Of a stretch of DNA of 64,000 nucleotides, positions 53,471 through 63,761 are shown piece by piece. The notes under the pieces are model-generated. The model did not search any database. It was not told where the DNA came from and saw nothing but the letters and a program-made list of their open reading frames with translations. The stretch's first letter is position 1. Every line of letters begins with the position of its first letter. Where the stretch lies: contig CP141202.1 in NCBI GenBank assembly GCA_035609245.1, forward strand, positions 62,001 to 126,000, in the 5' to 3' direction. The position numbers and the translations under genes were made by a program. This DNA comes from Bacteroidales bacterium MB20-C3-3 (GTDB lineage Bacteria; Bacteroidota; Bacteroidia; Bacteroidales; UBA932).

Positions 53471-55351
53471 ATGCGTATACTGACAATTTTTATTGCCATT
53501 CTCATGTCACTCTCTTCCGGGAGTTTATTTTCTAAAGACACAACATCCCAAAGGAATATTGATTCTCTTATAATAACCACCTCCAGAGTTTTGTTAAAAC
53601 GGACACTCGTTCCAAACTCTGTTAATATTGTAAATAAATCAAAACTGGAGGCTTCTGCTAACTCAGCACTACTCCCCTCACTTGGAAGAGAGGTTCCGGG
53701 TCTGTTTGTTACTCAAAAAGGTGTTACAGGTTTTGGAGTATCTGAAGGCTCTGCCGGTGTTGTTAATATCAGAGGAATTGGGCAGGGAAACAAAGTTCTT
53801 CTGATGATGGACGGACAACCTCAGTTTGCGGGGATTTTTGGTCACGCTCTGCCTGATGTATATGTTGCCTCTGATGCAGAGAGAGTAGAGGTAGTAAGAG
53901 GGCCAGGCTCTTTGATTTATGGATCAAATGCAGCAGCTGGCGTAATTAATGTAATTACTCACAGACAGATGGAGGAGGGAGTCTCATTAAGAGGCCGGTT
54001 TATGTTTGGCTCTTACAATACTCAGAAGTATCTCCTTAACAGTGGTTTTTCAAAGGGCAAATTCTCAGGTTTTGTATCGTTAAATCATGATAGAACTGAT
54101 GGTCACAGGGAGAATTCTGATTTTAGAATAACTAATGGATTTATTAAGACTGCTTATAATTTTAGCAAAACTTTTAAGTTACTGGCAGATTTCTCTGTTG
54201 CCAAAACAAATTCACAGAATCCGGGAAGAGCAGACAAACCAATTTATGATAATATAATAGATATTCTCAGAGGAAATGCCTCAATTTCCCTAGAGAACTC
54301 AAACGGAGATTTTACCGGCGCTCTTAAGGGGTTTTATGGTTTTGGAGATCATTACATTAATGATGGATATTTTACCGGAGAGCAACCCAGGAGTATGATG
54401 TTTAAGTCTATTGATCATAATTACGGATTGATGCTCTATCAAAGCTATTCAGGATTAAAAGGCACAACCGTGACTGTTGGCCTGGATTACAAAAACTGGG
54501 GGGGAAGAGCCTCCAATGTCCCGATACCAACATCGTCTGCTATAGAGGTTGAGCTTGTAAACAAAAGTGTATCAGAATTTGCCGCATATATAGTTGCTCA
54601 GCAAGAGCTGTTTAGCATACTCTCAATTAATGCCGGAATAAGGTATGAGAATAATTCTGTATTTGGAGGTGAGTGGGTTCCTCAGGCGGGTGCTAATCTC
54701 AATATTTTTAAAGGCACCACTGTTAAGTATATTTTTTCTAAAGGGTTCAGAAGCCCTAATATAAGGGAGATGTATATGTTTCCTCCTCAAAATCCCAATC
54801 TGCTGCCGGAGAGATTTTTTAACAATGAAATATCTATACTTCAGAACTTTTGGGGTGGAAGATTGACTGCAGAGGCTGCTGTGTTTCTGATTACAGGAGA
54901 GAACTTGATACAGTTTGCAATTGTTGATGGAAAACCAAGAAATATTAATTCCGGGAGAGTAAACAACAGAGGTTTTGAATTAGAGTTAAGAGGCAGAGTA
55001 ACTGAAAATTTTGAGATCTCCTCAAACTACTCCTTTTTAAGTATGAAGAATCCTGTTTTAGCTGCTCCGGAGAGGATGTTTAACGCGAATATTCATTATT
55101 CTCCCGGGAAGTTTAAACTCTCAGCAGGAATACAGAGTATCAAAAATCTCTATCTTTCAATTGCTCCTGTACTTGAGATGGAGAGCTATACTTTGTTAAA
55201 TGCATCAGTCTCCTATAGTGATAAAATTAAAAGATTAGGCTACACACTGTTTATAAAAGGAGATAACCTTACAGGTGCAAAATATTCAATTAATCCGGGA
55301 TTCCCTATGCCGGGAGCAATGGTGTTTGCAGGTGTGAACCTGGATATTTAG
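53471..55351 (+). CDS. TonB-dependent outer-membrane receptor
   Basis: 626 residues. Signal peptide (about 1-22), then a TonB plug: VVNIRGIGQGNKVLLMMDGQP, RVEVVRGPGSLIYGSNAAAGVINVIT (the plug consensus), followed by the 22-strand barrel, ending in the barrel closing strand. It lacks the N-terminal carboxypeptidase-like domain and has no SusD next to it, so it resembles siderophore, cobalamin or metal receptors rather than glycan systems. Substrate unknown. It starts 37 nt after xerD and is followed by convergent guaA. Confidence 0.88.
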   Translation: MRILTIFIAILMSLSSGSLFSKDTTSQRNIDSLIITTSRVLLKRTLVPNSVNIVNKSKLEASANSALLPSLGREVPGLFVTQKGVTGFGVSEGSAGVVNIRGIGQGNKVLLMMDGQPQFAGIFGHALPDVYVASDAERVEVVRGPGSLIYGSNAAAGVINVITHRQMEEGVSLRGRFMFGSYNTQKYLLNSGFSKGKFSGFVSLNHDRTDGHRENSDFRITNGFIKTAYNFSKTFKLLADFSVAKTNSQNPGRADKPIYDNIIDILRGNASISLENSNGDFTGALKGFYGFGDHYINDGYFTGEQPRSMMFKSIDHNYGLMLYQSYSGLKGTTVTVGLDYKNWGGRASNVPIPTSSAIEVELVNKSVSEFAAYIVAQQELFSILSINAGIRYENNSVFGGEWVPQAGANLNIFKGTTVKYIFSKGFRSPNIREMYMFPPQNPNLLPERFFNNEISILQNFWGGRLTAEAAVFLITGENLIQFAIVDGKPRNINSGRVNNRGFELELRGRVTENFEISSNYSFLSMKNPVLAAPERMFNANIHYSPGKFKLSAGIQSIKNLYLSIAPVLEMESYTLLNASVSYSDKIKRLGYTLFIKGDNLTGAKYSINPGFPMPGAMVFAGVNLDI

Positions 55352-55368
55352 CGATTAAGATTTTGGAG

Positions 55369-56898
55369 CTATTCCCACTCAATTGTAGCTGGTGGCTTGG
55401 AAGAGATGTCGTAAACAACTCTGTTTACCCCTTTAACCTTATTTATTATATCATTAGAAACTTTTGCAAGAAACTCATAAGGAAGGTGTACCCAGTCTGC
55501 TGTCATTCCATCTGTTGATGTAACAGCCCTGAGGGCTATTGTATATTCGTAAGTCCTCTCATCTCCCATTACGCCTACACTCTTTACAGGAAGAAGAATT
55601 GCAGCTGCCTGCCAGACTTTATCATAAAGTTCGCTCTCTTTCAGTGAGTTTATGAAAATATAATCGGCCTCTTTAAGTATATTAAGCTTCTCTTCATTTA
55701 TTTCTCCCAAAACTCTGATACCTAGACCAGGACCGGGGAATGGGTGTCTTGAAATAAGAGAGTGTGAAATTCCAAGTTCTCTTCCAACCCTTCTTACTTC
55801 GTCTTTGAACAGGGACTTGAGGGGCTCTACAACTTTCAATTTCATATAAGCAGGGAGACCGCCCACATTGTGGTGAGATTTTATTGTTGCTGAGGGGCCG
55901 TTTACTGATACCGATTCTATTACATCCGGATAAATTGTCCCCTGAGCGAGCCAGCTTACATTCTCTATTTTATGTGATTCTGTGTCAAATACATCAATAA
56001 ATGTCTTACCTATTGCTTTTCTTTTCTTCTCTGGGTCAGAAACGCCTCTTAATGACTCCATAAATCTTTCACCAGCTCTGACTCCAATGACATTTAGTCC
56101 CATATGTTTATATGAATCAAGAACTGACTCAAATTCATCTTTTCTTAAAAGGCCGTTATCTACAAATATGCAATACAAATTTTTCCCGATTGCTCTGTTA
56201 AGAAGAACTGCTGCAACAGTAGAGTCTACACCTCCGGATAAGCCTAATATAACTCTGTCGTTTCCCAGTTGTGATTTAAGGCTGTTAACGGTTGTTTCGA
56301 TAAATGATGCCGGAGTCCAGCTTCCGGTACATCCGCAAATATTCATTGCGAAATTTCTAAGTATATCTAGTCCGTTTGTTGTATGATAAACTTCCGGATG
56401 AAACTGAACTGCATATGTCTTCTCTCCCTCTATTCTGTATGCTGCTGTTGCAATATCCTCTGTTGTGGCTACAGGTATTGCCCCTTTTGGCAACCTGGTG
56501 ATTGTGTCGCCGTGTGACATCCAGACTTGAGAGCCGGATTCAATTCCACTGAAAAGGGGGCAGGTGGGATCGTCAATATTCAGGATTGCTCTGCCATACT
56601 CTCTTGTTACAGATGCATTTACATCTCCTCCGTAATGTTTTGCCAGATATTGAGCACCATAGCATACTGCAAGGAGGGGCAGGGTTCCCTTAACCAAACT
56701 CAGGTCCACCCGGGGAGCCATCTCATCTCTTACCGAAAAAGGGCTTCCGGACAAAATAACACCTTTAACATCTGAATCCAGTTGAGGAATTTTGTTAAAA
56801 GGAAATATCTCACAATAAACATTTAGTTCTCTTAATCTTCTGCCTATCAGTTGTGTAAACTGTGAGCCGAAATCAACGATAATGATTTTTTCTGTCAT
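55369..56898 (-). CDS. guaA: GMP synthase (glutamine-hydrolysing)
   Basis: 509 residues from ATG 56898 ([22 protein letters not shown]). Glutaminase: nucleophile Cys in [17 protein letters not shown], and His-x-Glu in [14 protein letters not shown] pyrophosphatase PP-loop [16 protein letters not shown], then the dimerisation domain ending in KPPATIEWE. It makes GMP from XMP. The frame is open another 37 codons upstream, but this overlaps typA's promoter region and is not conserved-looking. It runs divergently from typA. Confidence 0.95.
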   Translation of the reverse strand: MTEKIIIVDFGSQFTQLIGRRLRELNVYCEIFPFNKIPQLDSDVKGVILSGSPFSVRDEMAPRVDLSLVKGTLPLLAVCYGAQYLAKHYGGDVNASVTREYGRAILNIDDPTCPLFSGIESGSQVWMSHGDTITRLPKGAIPVATTEDIATAAYRIEGEKTYAVQFHPEVYHTTNGLDILRNFAMNICGCTGSWTPASFIETTVNSLKSQLGNDRVILGLSGGVDSTVAAVLLNRAIGKNLYCIFVDNGLLRKDEFESVLDSYKHMGLNVIGVRAGERFMESLRGVSDPEKKRKAIGKTFIDVFDTESHKIENVSWLAQGTIYPDVIESVSVNGPSATIKSHHNVGGLPAYMKLKVVEPLKSLFKDEVRRVGRELGISHSLISRHPFPGPGLGIRVLGEINEEKLNILKEADYIFINSLKESELYDKVWQAAAILLPVKSVGVMGDERTYEYTIALRAVTSTDGMTADWVHLPYEFLAKVSNDIINKVKGVNRVVYDISSKPPATIEWE

Positions 56899-56964
56899 GG
56901 GGAGGAGTTTTTCTTGAAATCGGGGGCAAAAATAATATTTTATATCTACTTTTGCGGCCACTAT

Positions 56965-58770
56965 ATGCAAAAAATACGAAACATAGCCATCATCGCACAC
57001 GTCGATCATGGCAAAACCACATTGGTGGACAAGATGATACAGCAGGCAAAGATTTTCCGTGATTCGGAAAAAGTTGTCGACCTTATCATGGACAACAACG
57101 ATCTTGAGAGAGAGCGAGGAATAACGATACTTGCAAAGAATGTATCAGTACCATACAAGGATTACAAAATTAATATTATTGACACTCCCGGGCACGCCGA
57201 TTTTGGAGGTGAGGTAGAGAGAGTTCTCAATATGGCAGATGGAGTTCTTTTACTGGTTGACGCCTTTGAAGGGACAATGCCTCAGACAAGATTTGTACTT
57301 CAGAAGGCTATCCAGATGGGCAAGAAGCCTGTTGTGGTAATTAATAAAGTTGATAAACCTAATTGCAGACCGGATGAGGTTAATGAGCAGGTTTTTGACC
57401 TTATGTTCAGCCTGGATGCTACAGAGGAGCAACTTGATTTTAAAACAATTTATGGTAGTGCAAAACAGGGGTGGATGTCCAGGGACTGGCGAAATCCAGC
57501 CCAGGATATTACTGCACTTCTGGATACTATTATAGACGAAATTCCCGAACCGGAAGAGCTTGAGGGAACTCCTCAAATGCTTATTTCTTCACTTGAATAC
57601 TCTCCCTATGTTGGCAGAATAGCTATCGGCAGACTTCACAGAGGTATTCTAAAGGCTGGTATGAACCTGACCCTTTGTAAAAGAGACGGAGTAGGGATGG
57701 ATAAGGTTAGAATAAAAGAGCTGATGGTCTTTTCAGGGCTTGAAAAAGCTAAGGTAGACTTTGTTAAAAGTGGTGATTTGTGCGCTGTGGTTGGAATTGA
57801 AGGATTTGAAATAGGTGACACTCTTGCAGATGCTGAGAAACCTGAGGCACTTCCTCCTATTGCAATTGATGAGCCAACAATGAGTATGCTCTTTACAATA
57901 AATGATTCCCCATTTTTTGGGAAAGAGGGTAAACTTGTTACATCAAGACACCTAAAAGAGAGGCTTGAAAAGGAGCTGGAGAAAAATCTTGCTTTAAGAG
58001 TTAAAGATGGACAGACTGCTGATTCATTTATTGTTTACGGCAGAGGTGTTCTTCACCTTTCAGTTCTTATTGAGACAATGAGACGAGAAGGTTTTGAGGT
58101 TCAGGTTGGCCAGCCAAAGGTTCTGGATAAAACAATTAACGGACTCAGATGTGAACCTGTGGAGCATCTTACTATTGATCTTCCTGAAGATATGGTGGGC
58201 AGGGCAATAGAGATGGTTACAAGGAGAAAGGGTTCACTGCTTCACATGGAGCACAGGGGAGAGAGGGTTCATCTGGATTTTGATATTCCATCCAGAGGTT
58301 TGATAGGGTTGAGGAGCAATCTTATGACTGCTACTCAGGGAGAGGCTGTTGTTTCACACAGGTTTAAGGCGTACGAACCATTTAAGGGAGAAATTGAGAA
58401 GAGAACAAATGGTTCTCTTATAGCAATTGAGACGGGTACTGCAATTGCATACTCGATGGATAAACTCCAGGATAGAGGTAAGTTTTTTATTCATCCGGGA
58501 GATGAGATATATGCAGGCCAGGTTATTGGAGAGAATTCCCGCGGAGACGATATGGGGGTAAACCTCTGTAAAACTAAAAAGCTTACAAACGTTAGAGCTT
58601 CAGGAACAGATGACAAGGCAGTTTTAACACCACCAATCATATTTTCACTTGAAGAGGCGCTGGAATATATTCAGGAGGACGAACTGGTTGAATTAACACC
58701 AAAATCTATCAGACTTAGAAAGATATATCTTGATGAGAATGAGAGAAAGAGGAGAAAGAATCAACAATAG
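56965..58770 (+). CDS. typA: Translational GTPase TypA/BipA
   Basis: 601 residues from ATG 56965 ([20 protein letters not shown]; upstream frame not TypA-like). G motifs: [23 protein letters not shown] and NKVDKP; domain III-V with [25 protein letters not shown], and a C-terminal end in [14 protein letters not shown]. TypA is a ribosome-associated stress GTPase. A -7-like TACTTTTG at 56947-56954 leaves only about 10 nt of leader. Adjacent and divergent from guaA. Confidence 0.95.
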   Translation: MQKIRNIAIIAHVDHGKTTLVDKMIQQAKIFRDSEKVVDLIMDNNDLERERGITILAKNVSVPYKDYKINIIDTPGHADFGGEVERVLNMADGVLLLVDAFEGTMPQTRFVLQKAIQMGKKPVVVINKVDKPNCRPDEVNEQVFDLMFSLDATEEQLDFKTIYGSAKQGWMSRDWRNPAQDITALLDTIIDEIPEPEELEGTPQMLISSLEYSPYVGRIAIGRLHRGILKAGMNLTLCKRDGVGMDKVRIKELMVFSGLEKAKVDFVKSGDLCAVVGIEGFEIGDTLADAEKPEALPPIAIDEPTMSMLFTINDSPFFGKEGKLVTSRHLKERLEKELEKNLALRVKDGQTADSFIVYGRGVLHLSVLIETMRREGFEVQVGQPKVLDKTINGLRCEPVEHLTIDLPEDMVGRAIEMVTRRKGSLLHMEHRGERVHLDFDIPSRGLIGLRSNLMTATQGEAVVSHRFKAYEPFKGEIEKRTNGSLIAIETGTAIAYSMDKLQDRGKFFIHPGDEIYAGQVIGENSRGDDMGVNLCKTKKLTNVRASGTDDKAVLTPPIIFSLEEALEYIQEDELVELTPKSIRLRKIYLDENERKRRKNQQ

Positions 58771-58771
58771 G

Positions 58772-58801
58772 TTTGAATTTTGAAAAATTAGATTAACTTT
58801 G
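58772..58801 (+). promoter_or_regulatory. Promoter of the yceD-rpmF unit
   Basis: TTTG (58772-58775), 18 nt, TAACTTTG (58794-58801), matching the Bacteroidota pattern, 16 nt before the start codon at 58818. Confidence 0.7.
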
Positions 58802-58817
58802 CAGGCTCATTTTGGAC

Positions 58818-59342
58818 ATGAGTAAAGCAGTTCATAACGATTTTTTGATACCTATAAAGGGACTTTCAACCGGGAAACACAATTATAATTTCACGCTTGA
58901 TACTCCGTTTTTTAGTCAATTTGACAACTCTCTGGTATCAGAGGCTCTTTTAACTGCAGAAATTGTGCTTGACAAACAACCTTTGTGGATAGGGATTTCG
59001 GGGAGAATAAAAGGAGATGTTTTAACTGAGTGCGACAGATGTCTTGATGAGCTTAGAGTCCCTTTAGATGCTGAAGTGAAGCTGATAGTTAAGTTTTCGC
59101 GTACAGAGGGAGAAGAGGATAGTGATGAGGTGATGATTCTGGAACCTGGCGAAGCAGAGCTTGATCTGGAACAGTTCTTTTACGATTATGTTTGTTTGAG
59201 TCTCCCTTTACAGAGAGTTCACCCTGAGGGTAAGTGTAATGGAGATATGGAGAGAAAACTAAAGGCTCTTTCAGGCAGTAATAAAGTAAAAGAGGCTGAT
59301 GATTATTCACCTTTTGGTAAACTTAAAGATTTGTTGAATTAA
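58818..59342 (+). CDS. YceD/DUF177-family protein
   Basis: 174 residues from ATG 58818 (a TTG two codons earlier is possible). Signature GDVLTECDRCLDELRVPLDAEVKLIVKF, with the paired Cys of the DUF177 zinc-like knuckle, and DLEQFFYDYVCLSLPLQRVHPEGKC. YceD genes usually precede rpmF; the protein has been linked to 23S rRNA maturation in plants and bacteria. The L32 gene follows after 19 nt, the usual order. Confidence 0.9.
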   Translation: MSKAVHNDFLIPIKGLSTGKHNYNFTLDTPFFSQFDNSLVSEALLTAEIVLDKQPLWIGISGRIKGDVLTECDRCLDELRVPLDAEVKLIVKFSRTEGEEDSDEVMILEPGEAELDLEQFFYDYVCLSLPLQRVHPEGKCNGDMERKLKALSGSNKVKEADDYSPFGKLKDLLN

Positions 59343-59361
59343 ATAGATAAAAGATAGAAAA

Positions 59362-59544
59362 ATGGCACATCCAAAACACAGAATTTCCAAGACACGCAGA
59401 GACAAGCGCAGAACTCACTATAAAGCTGAGGTGCCTACGCTGGGAACTTGTTCAAACTGTGGCTCCGCAGTACTTTATCACAGAGTATGCCCAGAGTGTG
59501 GCTTCTACAGAGGTCGTCTTGTAATGGAAAAATCAAACGCGTAA
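59362..59544 (+). CDS. rpmF: 50S ribosomal protein L32
   Basis: 60 residues. MAHPKHRISKTRRDKRRTHYKAEVP followed by the four-Cys zinc ribbon GTCSNCGSAVLYHRVCPECGFYRGR. It is the zinc-binding (C+) form of L32. 19 nt after yceD. Between its stop and fabH lie 122 nt without a gene; plsX, common at this place, is absent. Confidence 0.95.
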   Translation: MAHPKHRISKTRRDKRRTHYKAEVPTLGTCSNCGSAVLYHRVCPECGFYRGRLVMEKSNA

Positions 59545-59666
59545 CTACCAGGTAGTTCAAAGTTGCAGTGTAATTTTGTTAAGCGCGGTCGGTCTTTTGG
59601 CACAAATTATGTGCAGATTCACCAGACCACTTATTAATTTACACTACAAACCTAAACCTGAAATTT

Positions 59667-60659
59667 ATGAGTACCAAAAGAGCAATCATAACCGGAATTG
59701 AGGCTTTTCTGCCTGAATATATTCTTACAAATGATGAACTTTCCACAATGGTTGATACAACCGATGAGTGGATAATGACTCGGATTGGAGTAAAGGAGAG
59801 GAGAATACTCAAGGAGGATGGACTCGGTACTTCATATATGGGTGCTGAAGCTGTCAGAAAACTACTTGAAACAACAGGTACAAATCCGGATGATATTGAT
59901 ATGGTGCTTTGTGCAACCGTATCCCCTGATATGTTATTCCCTGCAACGGCTAATATCATTTCTGACAAAGTTGGTATTACAAATGCGTGGGGTTATGATA
60001 TAAATGCAGGTTGTTCAGGTTTCCTCTTCTCATTTGCAACAGCGGCTGCCTTTGTTCAATCCGGACAAGCTAAAAAAATGATTTTGGTTACCGGTGAAAG
60101 GATGTCGGCAATGACCGATTATACAGACAGAACTACTTGCCCTCTGTTTGGAGATGCTGCAGTAGCAATGCTAATAGAGCCATCTGAGGATGATAGTGTA
60201 GGTCTGTACGATCAGATTTTGCGTGTAGATGGAATCGGAAGGCATTATCTCTACCAAAAGGCTGGAGGTTCTGCTTTTCCCCCTTCTCCGGAGACTCTTA
60301 AAAACAGAGAGCATTATATTCATCAGGATGGACAGACCGTCTTTAAGTATGCAGTAAGCAGAATGGCAGATGTCTCAGTTGAGATAATGGAGAAGCACTC
60401 TTTAAAAGCTGAAGATATTGCATACCTGATTCCTCACCAGGCTAACCTGAGAATAATTGAGGCTACAGGAAAAAGAATGGGGCTAACACCTGAGAAGATT
60501 TTGATTAATATTGAAAAATACGGAAATACTGCCGGAACTTCAATCCCGTTAGTCTTATGGGAGTCCAGTAAACTCTTTAAAAAGGGAGATATATTGGTAT
60601 TTTCAGCCTTTGGAGCGGGATTTACCTGGGGCTCAATGCTCTATAAATGGGCTTATTAA
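59667..60659 (+). CDS. fabH: 3-oxoacyl-ACP synthase III
   Basis: 330 residues. Catalytic triad Cys in YDINAGCSGFLFSF, His in LIPHQANLRII and Asn in EKYGNTAGTSIPL. The N-terminal TDEWIMTRIGVKERRI is family-typical. It starts fatty-acid synthesis by condensing acetyl-CoA (or another primer) with malonyl-ACP. Downstream of yceD-rpmF, usual in Bacteroidota. Followed by a tRNA-Arg. Primer preference, including branched ones, cannot be told. Confidence 0.94.
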   Translation: MSTKRAIITGIEAFLPEYILTNDELSTMVDTTDEWIMTRIGVKERRILKEDGLGTSYMGAEAVRKLLETTGTNPDDIDMVLCATVSPDMLFPATANIISDKVGITNAWGYDINAGCSGFLFSFATAAAFVQSGQAKKMILVTGERMSAMTDYTDRTTCPLFGDAAVAMLIEPSEDDSVGLYDQILRVDGIGRHYLYQKAGGSAFPPSPETLKNREHYIHQDGQTVFKYAVSRMADVSVEIMEKHSLKAEDIAYLIPHQANLRIIEATGKRMGLTPEKILINIEKYGNTAGTSIPLVLWESSKLFKKGDILVFSAFGAGFTWGSMLYKWAY

Positions 60660-60672
60660 TAGTAAAATTGCC

Positions 60673-60747
60673 GGCCCTATAGTTCAAGGGATAGAACGGA
60701 AGTTTCCTAAACTTCAGATTCGCGTTCGAGTCGCGGTGGGGCTACCA
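60673..60747 (+). tRNA. tRNA-Arg (anticodon CCT)
   Basis: 75 nt including encoded CCA (60745-60747). Acceptor GGCCCTA/TGGGGCT with G-U pairs, anticodon stem GAAGT/ACTTC around TTCCTAA (anticodon CCT), T-arm CGCG-TTCGAGT-CGCG. A terminator follows. Confidence 0.93.
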
Positions 60748-60776
60748 AGGAGTGAAGATTTATCACTCCTTTTTTT
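60747..60776 (+). terminator. Terminator after tRNA-Arg (CCT)
   Basis: AAGGAGTGA (60747-60755) pairs with TCACTCCTT (60763-60771), then T residues to 60776. Confidence 0.88.
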
Positions 60777-60852
60777 CTGCTTCTAAATTAGTAAAAGGTG
60801 ATACTTTCTTTTAAATAATGTATATTTGAATTATAATTCAAACTTTCCAACT

Positions 60853-62118
60853 ATGAAAAAATTTCTAATTGCTTTAAGTTTACTGCTTTTTGCAGGTTCC
60901 GCACCGGTGAAAGCTCAGGAGAATAAAATCACCTATAAATTCGGGGGCTTTATCGAGTTTAAAAGCTATTTTGATGATTACAGATCGAGGGTCTCCAGGT
61001 ATGATCATATTTATTTCTATCCACTTGCTCCAAAACTTAATACAAGTGGTACAGATATGAACAGTACAGGCTCTCTCAATTTTTCAGTTGCTACTTCCCG
61101 CCTTACTTTCACTGTGTCTGGAATGCGTCTTCTTAATGCAAACATAACATCATATATTGAAGCTGATTTCACGGGGTCTGCAGAGAACTATATAGGAATG
61201 CTCAATCTCAGACACGCATATATAAATATGGAGTGGGAGAAGAGTTCTCTTCTCTTTGGTCAGACAGATCACCTTAATAGCGTTAAAGAGGTTGTCGGGC
61301 AGACAGTCGGCTTTGGAGCAGGTTACCCCTTTAATCCTCTTAACAGAAATATGCAAATTAGATTTACCCATAAACTTGCTAAAGGTGTTGATCTGATACT
61401 TGCAGCCCATATGTTTAGCGGCCATAACTCATTAGGCCCTGCAAAAGCTCAGGCTCAGGCAGGACTCCCGAATCTGCAGGCACAACTTAAATTTGGTAAT
61501 CCCGATAAGATATTCGGTGGGGTTACATTTGGGTATAAATTATTAAAACCGAGAGTCTCTGATAATTCAAACTTCTATAAAGAGACTATCGGCTCTTATG
61601 ATATAAATGCCTTTTTCCGGGCAAATATCGCAAAAGGTTACACTCTCCGTTTGTGGGGTATTTATGGTGAAAACCTGTCTCATTTAGGAATGATTGGTGG
61701 ATATGGTAAATATGTTGATTATCTCTCAAGTTCAACATCTCCAATAGGTGATTATCCTTACGCAAATATTAAGGCATACTCTACATGGATAGATTTCGAG
61801 ACACCATCTTTTAATAATTTCAAATTTGGAGTTTTTGCTGGTTATCAGAAAAATCTTGGTACAAGCAAGAGTATGGATATGACATTTGTTGGTGGTGACT
61901 ATGCCTTTGGTTTTTATAAAGATCCTAAGCTCAACTGGTTTTCCAGAATTTCTCCACGGGTGACATATAGTCTCACAAAGAAGCTTATCTTTGGTCTTGA
62001 ATACTCTCTTTCTCATGCCAGATGGGCAAAGAGTGTAGATATGTACTTTAAACCTGTTGAGCAGTTTGATGTTAATCATAACAACAGGATAGAGTTCATG
62101 GCAAAATACCTGTTTTAG
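60853..62118 (+). CDS. Outer-membrane porin-like protein (DcaP-like)
   Basis: 421 residues from ATG 60853 (MKKFLIALSLLLFAGSAPVKAQ signal; a further upstream ATG adds nine residues). The mature part starts NKITYKFGGFIEFKSYFDDY and runs in alternating strands with DcaP-like passages (LRHAYINMEWEKSSLLFGQT and QAQAGLPNLQAQLKF), ending in a barrel-type C-terminus (NRIEFMAKYLF). Porins of this type pass small solutes; the substrate is unknown. A -7-like TATATTTG lies at 60821-60828. The flippase gene follows after 9 nt, though no functional link is evident. Confidence 0.75.
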   Translation: MKKFLIALSLLLFAGSAPVKAQENKITYKFGGFIEFKSYFDDYRSRVSRYDHIYFYPLAPKLNTSGTDMNSTGSLNFSVATSRLTFTVSGMRLLNANITSYIEADFTGSAENYIGMLNLRHAYINMEWEKSSLLFGQTDHLNSVKEVVGQTVGFGAGYPFNPLNRNMQIRFTHKLAKGVDLILAAHMFSGHNSLGPAKAQAQAGLPNLQAQLKFGNPDKIFGGVTFGYKLLKPRVSDNSNFYKETIGSYDINAFFRANIAKGYTLRLWGIYGENLSHLGMIGGYGKYVDYLSSSTSPIGDYPYANIKAYSTWIDFETPSFNNFKFGVFAGYQKNLGTSKSMDMTFVGGDYAFGFYKDPKLNWFSRISPRVTYSLTKKLIFGLEYSLSHARWAKSVDMYFKPVEQFDVNHNNRIEFMAKYLF

Positions 62119-62127
62119 TAAACAAGA

Positions 62128-63474
62128 ATGGAGTTAGGCAGGAGAGACTTGCTTTGGAATTACGGCGCCAGTTTTATGAGGGTGGCTTCTGCCCTCATAA
62201 TTCTGCCGCTTATTTTAAAGATGCTCTCCACTGAAGATTACGGTTTGTGGAGTATAATGCTCAGTATAAAGGCAATAACTGAGCTTTTAGATTTTGGCTT
62301 TTCACCAACATTTTCCAGGGCTGTCACTTATATTTACAGTGGGGCAAAAAGTCTAAAGGCAGTTGGATTTGATCCTGTTGTTGATGGAGGAGAGGTTAAT
62401 TACTCACTTCTGGGTGGTTTAATAAAGGCAGTTAAAAGGTTCTACGGTGGCGTTGCAATAATACTGCTTCTCTTTCTAGGGAGTGCAGGTATCCTCTATT
62501 TGGAACATCTCCTTTCCGGATACGGAGGCGATTTAATGATGGCAAGGATCTCATGGTATGCATACGGGGCACTCTTGTGCTATCAGTTTTATACATACTA
62601 TTACGACTCTATGCTGGTTGGCAGGGGAATGATCAGAAGAGCCAGGCAAATTGTTGTTTTATCCCAGACATTACATATTGTCGTTGCATCAATTATGCTA
62701 AGTTTGGGTTATGGAATTATATCAATGGTTGCAGGCCAGGTTGTATCTGTTTTAGTAAACAGAATATTAGCATATAAAGCATTTTATGATAACCAGACAT
62801 TGTCTGATTTGCGATCGGCTTCACCTTATGATTGGAGGGTTACCCTAAGAAACTTGTGGAGTACTGCTTATAAATCCGGTCTTACTGGGCTCAGCTGGAT
62901 TATTTCAAACAGAATGCTTGCTGCATTTGCCGGTTTGTATATTCCTCTCTCTGTTATTGGAGACTATGGTCTAAGCAAACAGGTAGCAGAGATTACCTAT
63001 ACTCTCAGTGTTGTATGGTTTGTTACTTTTTACCCCAAAATTACTCAGCATAAAATTTCAAATAACAAACAGCAGTTAAGACGGATGTATTTTAAAGCTC
63101 TTTTTATTGCCTCTGCTGTTTTTATAGTTTGTCTCTCAGGAGTTCTTCTTCTTGGAGATTTTCTGCTGAACTTTATTGGTAGTCAGACTCATTTTATTTC
63201 ATTATGGCTTCTTATTTTATTGATGTTTTCTGCACTATTTGACGGATTTACCTATATATCAACTTCACTTCTGCTGGCAGGGAATGAAGTCCCTCATTAT
63301 AAGGCACAACTGTTAACAGCAATTTTTACGGTTATCTTATTGTTTCTGTTTTTACACTTTACGGATCTTGGAATAATCGCAATTGTACTGGTTCCATTTG
63401 GCTCCAATCTTTTGTACAATCACTGGAAATGGGCATCTGTTGTAATTACTTCTTTTAAAAAAGAGACCGATTAA
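62128..63474 (+). CDS. Polysaccharide flippase-like (MVF/MATE superfamily)
   Basis: 448 residues with about 12-14 hydrophobic segments and no signal peptide. The start WNYGASFMRVASALIILPLILKMLSTEDYGLWSIMLSIKAITELLDFGFSPTFSRAV is like the Wzx/RfbX flippases that move lipid-linked oligosaccharides across the inner membrane. No glycosyltransferases lie beside it, so the substrate is open; it could serve capsule or lipid-linked glycans elsewhere on the chromosome. It begins 9 nt after the porin-like gene. Confidence 0.8.
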   Translation: MELGRRDLLWNYGASFMRVASALIILPLILKMLSTEDYGLWSIMLSIKAITELLDFGFSPTFSRAVTYIYSGAKSLKAVGFDPVVDGGEVNYSLLGGLIKAVKRFYGGVAIILLLFLGSAGILYLEHLLSGYGGDLMMARISWYAYGALLCYQFYTYYYDSMLVGRGMIRRARQIVVLSQTLHIVVASIMLSLGYGIISMVAGQVVSVLVNRILAYKAFYDNQTLSDLRSASPYDWRVTLRNLWSTAYKSGLTGLSWIISNRMLAAFAGLYIPLSVIGDYGLSKQVAEITYTLSVVWFVTFYPKITQHKISNNKQQLRRMYFKALFIASAVFIVCLSGVLLLGDFLLNFIGSQTHFISLWLLILLMFSALFDGFTYISTSLLLAGNEVPHYKAQLLTAIFTVILLFLFLHFTDLGIIAIVLVPFGSNLLYNHWKWASVVITSFKKETD

Positions 63475-63506
63475 TACAAGATTAACCGGTCCTCTCATTC
63501 ATTTCA

Positions 63507-63638
63507 TTATTCAGCCAGAGTTCTGCCGGCGTCAAATCCCGAGAGAAAAGCCTCCCAGTTGAAAAGTACAAACAGAACAATAATTGCTGCAAGAGCAATA
63601 GCTACCCATAGTAATACCATTTTTTTGCTGGTTCTCAT
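63507..63638 (-). CDS. Small single-pass membrane protein (43 aa)
   Basis: ATG at 63638 to TAA at 63507. It begins MRTSKKMVLLWVAIALAAIIVLFVLF, one membrane helix with a positive N-terminus, then NWEAFLSGFDAGRT and a short tail. Codon use is normal and the frame is intact, but 43 codons is short enough that chance cannot be excluded. It is convergent with the flippase gene and divergent from hydF. Confidence 0.55.
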   Translation of the reverse strand: MRTSKKMVLLWVAIALAAIIVLFVLFNWEAFLSGFDAGRTLAE

Positions 63639-63761
63639 AATTTTTGAATTTGTTAATCCATGTCAAAATTAACTCTCATATTACCATTTGGGTAAATTGG
63701 TTAACTTTGAAGTGACGATTTTTCCAAAAACGGAGAATATATATTCAATTCTGGAATTACT

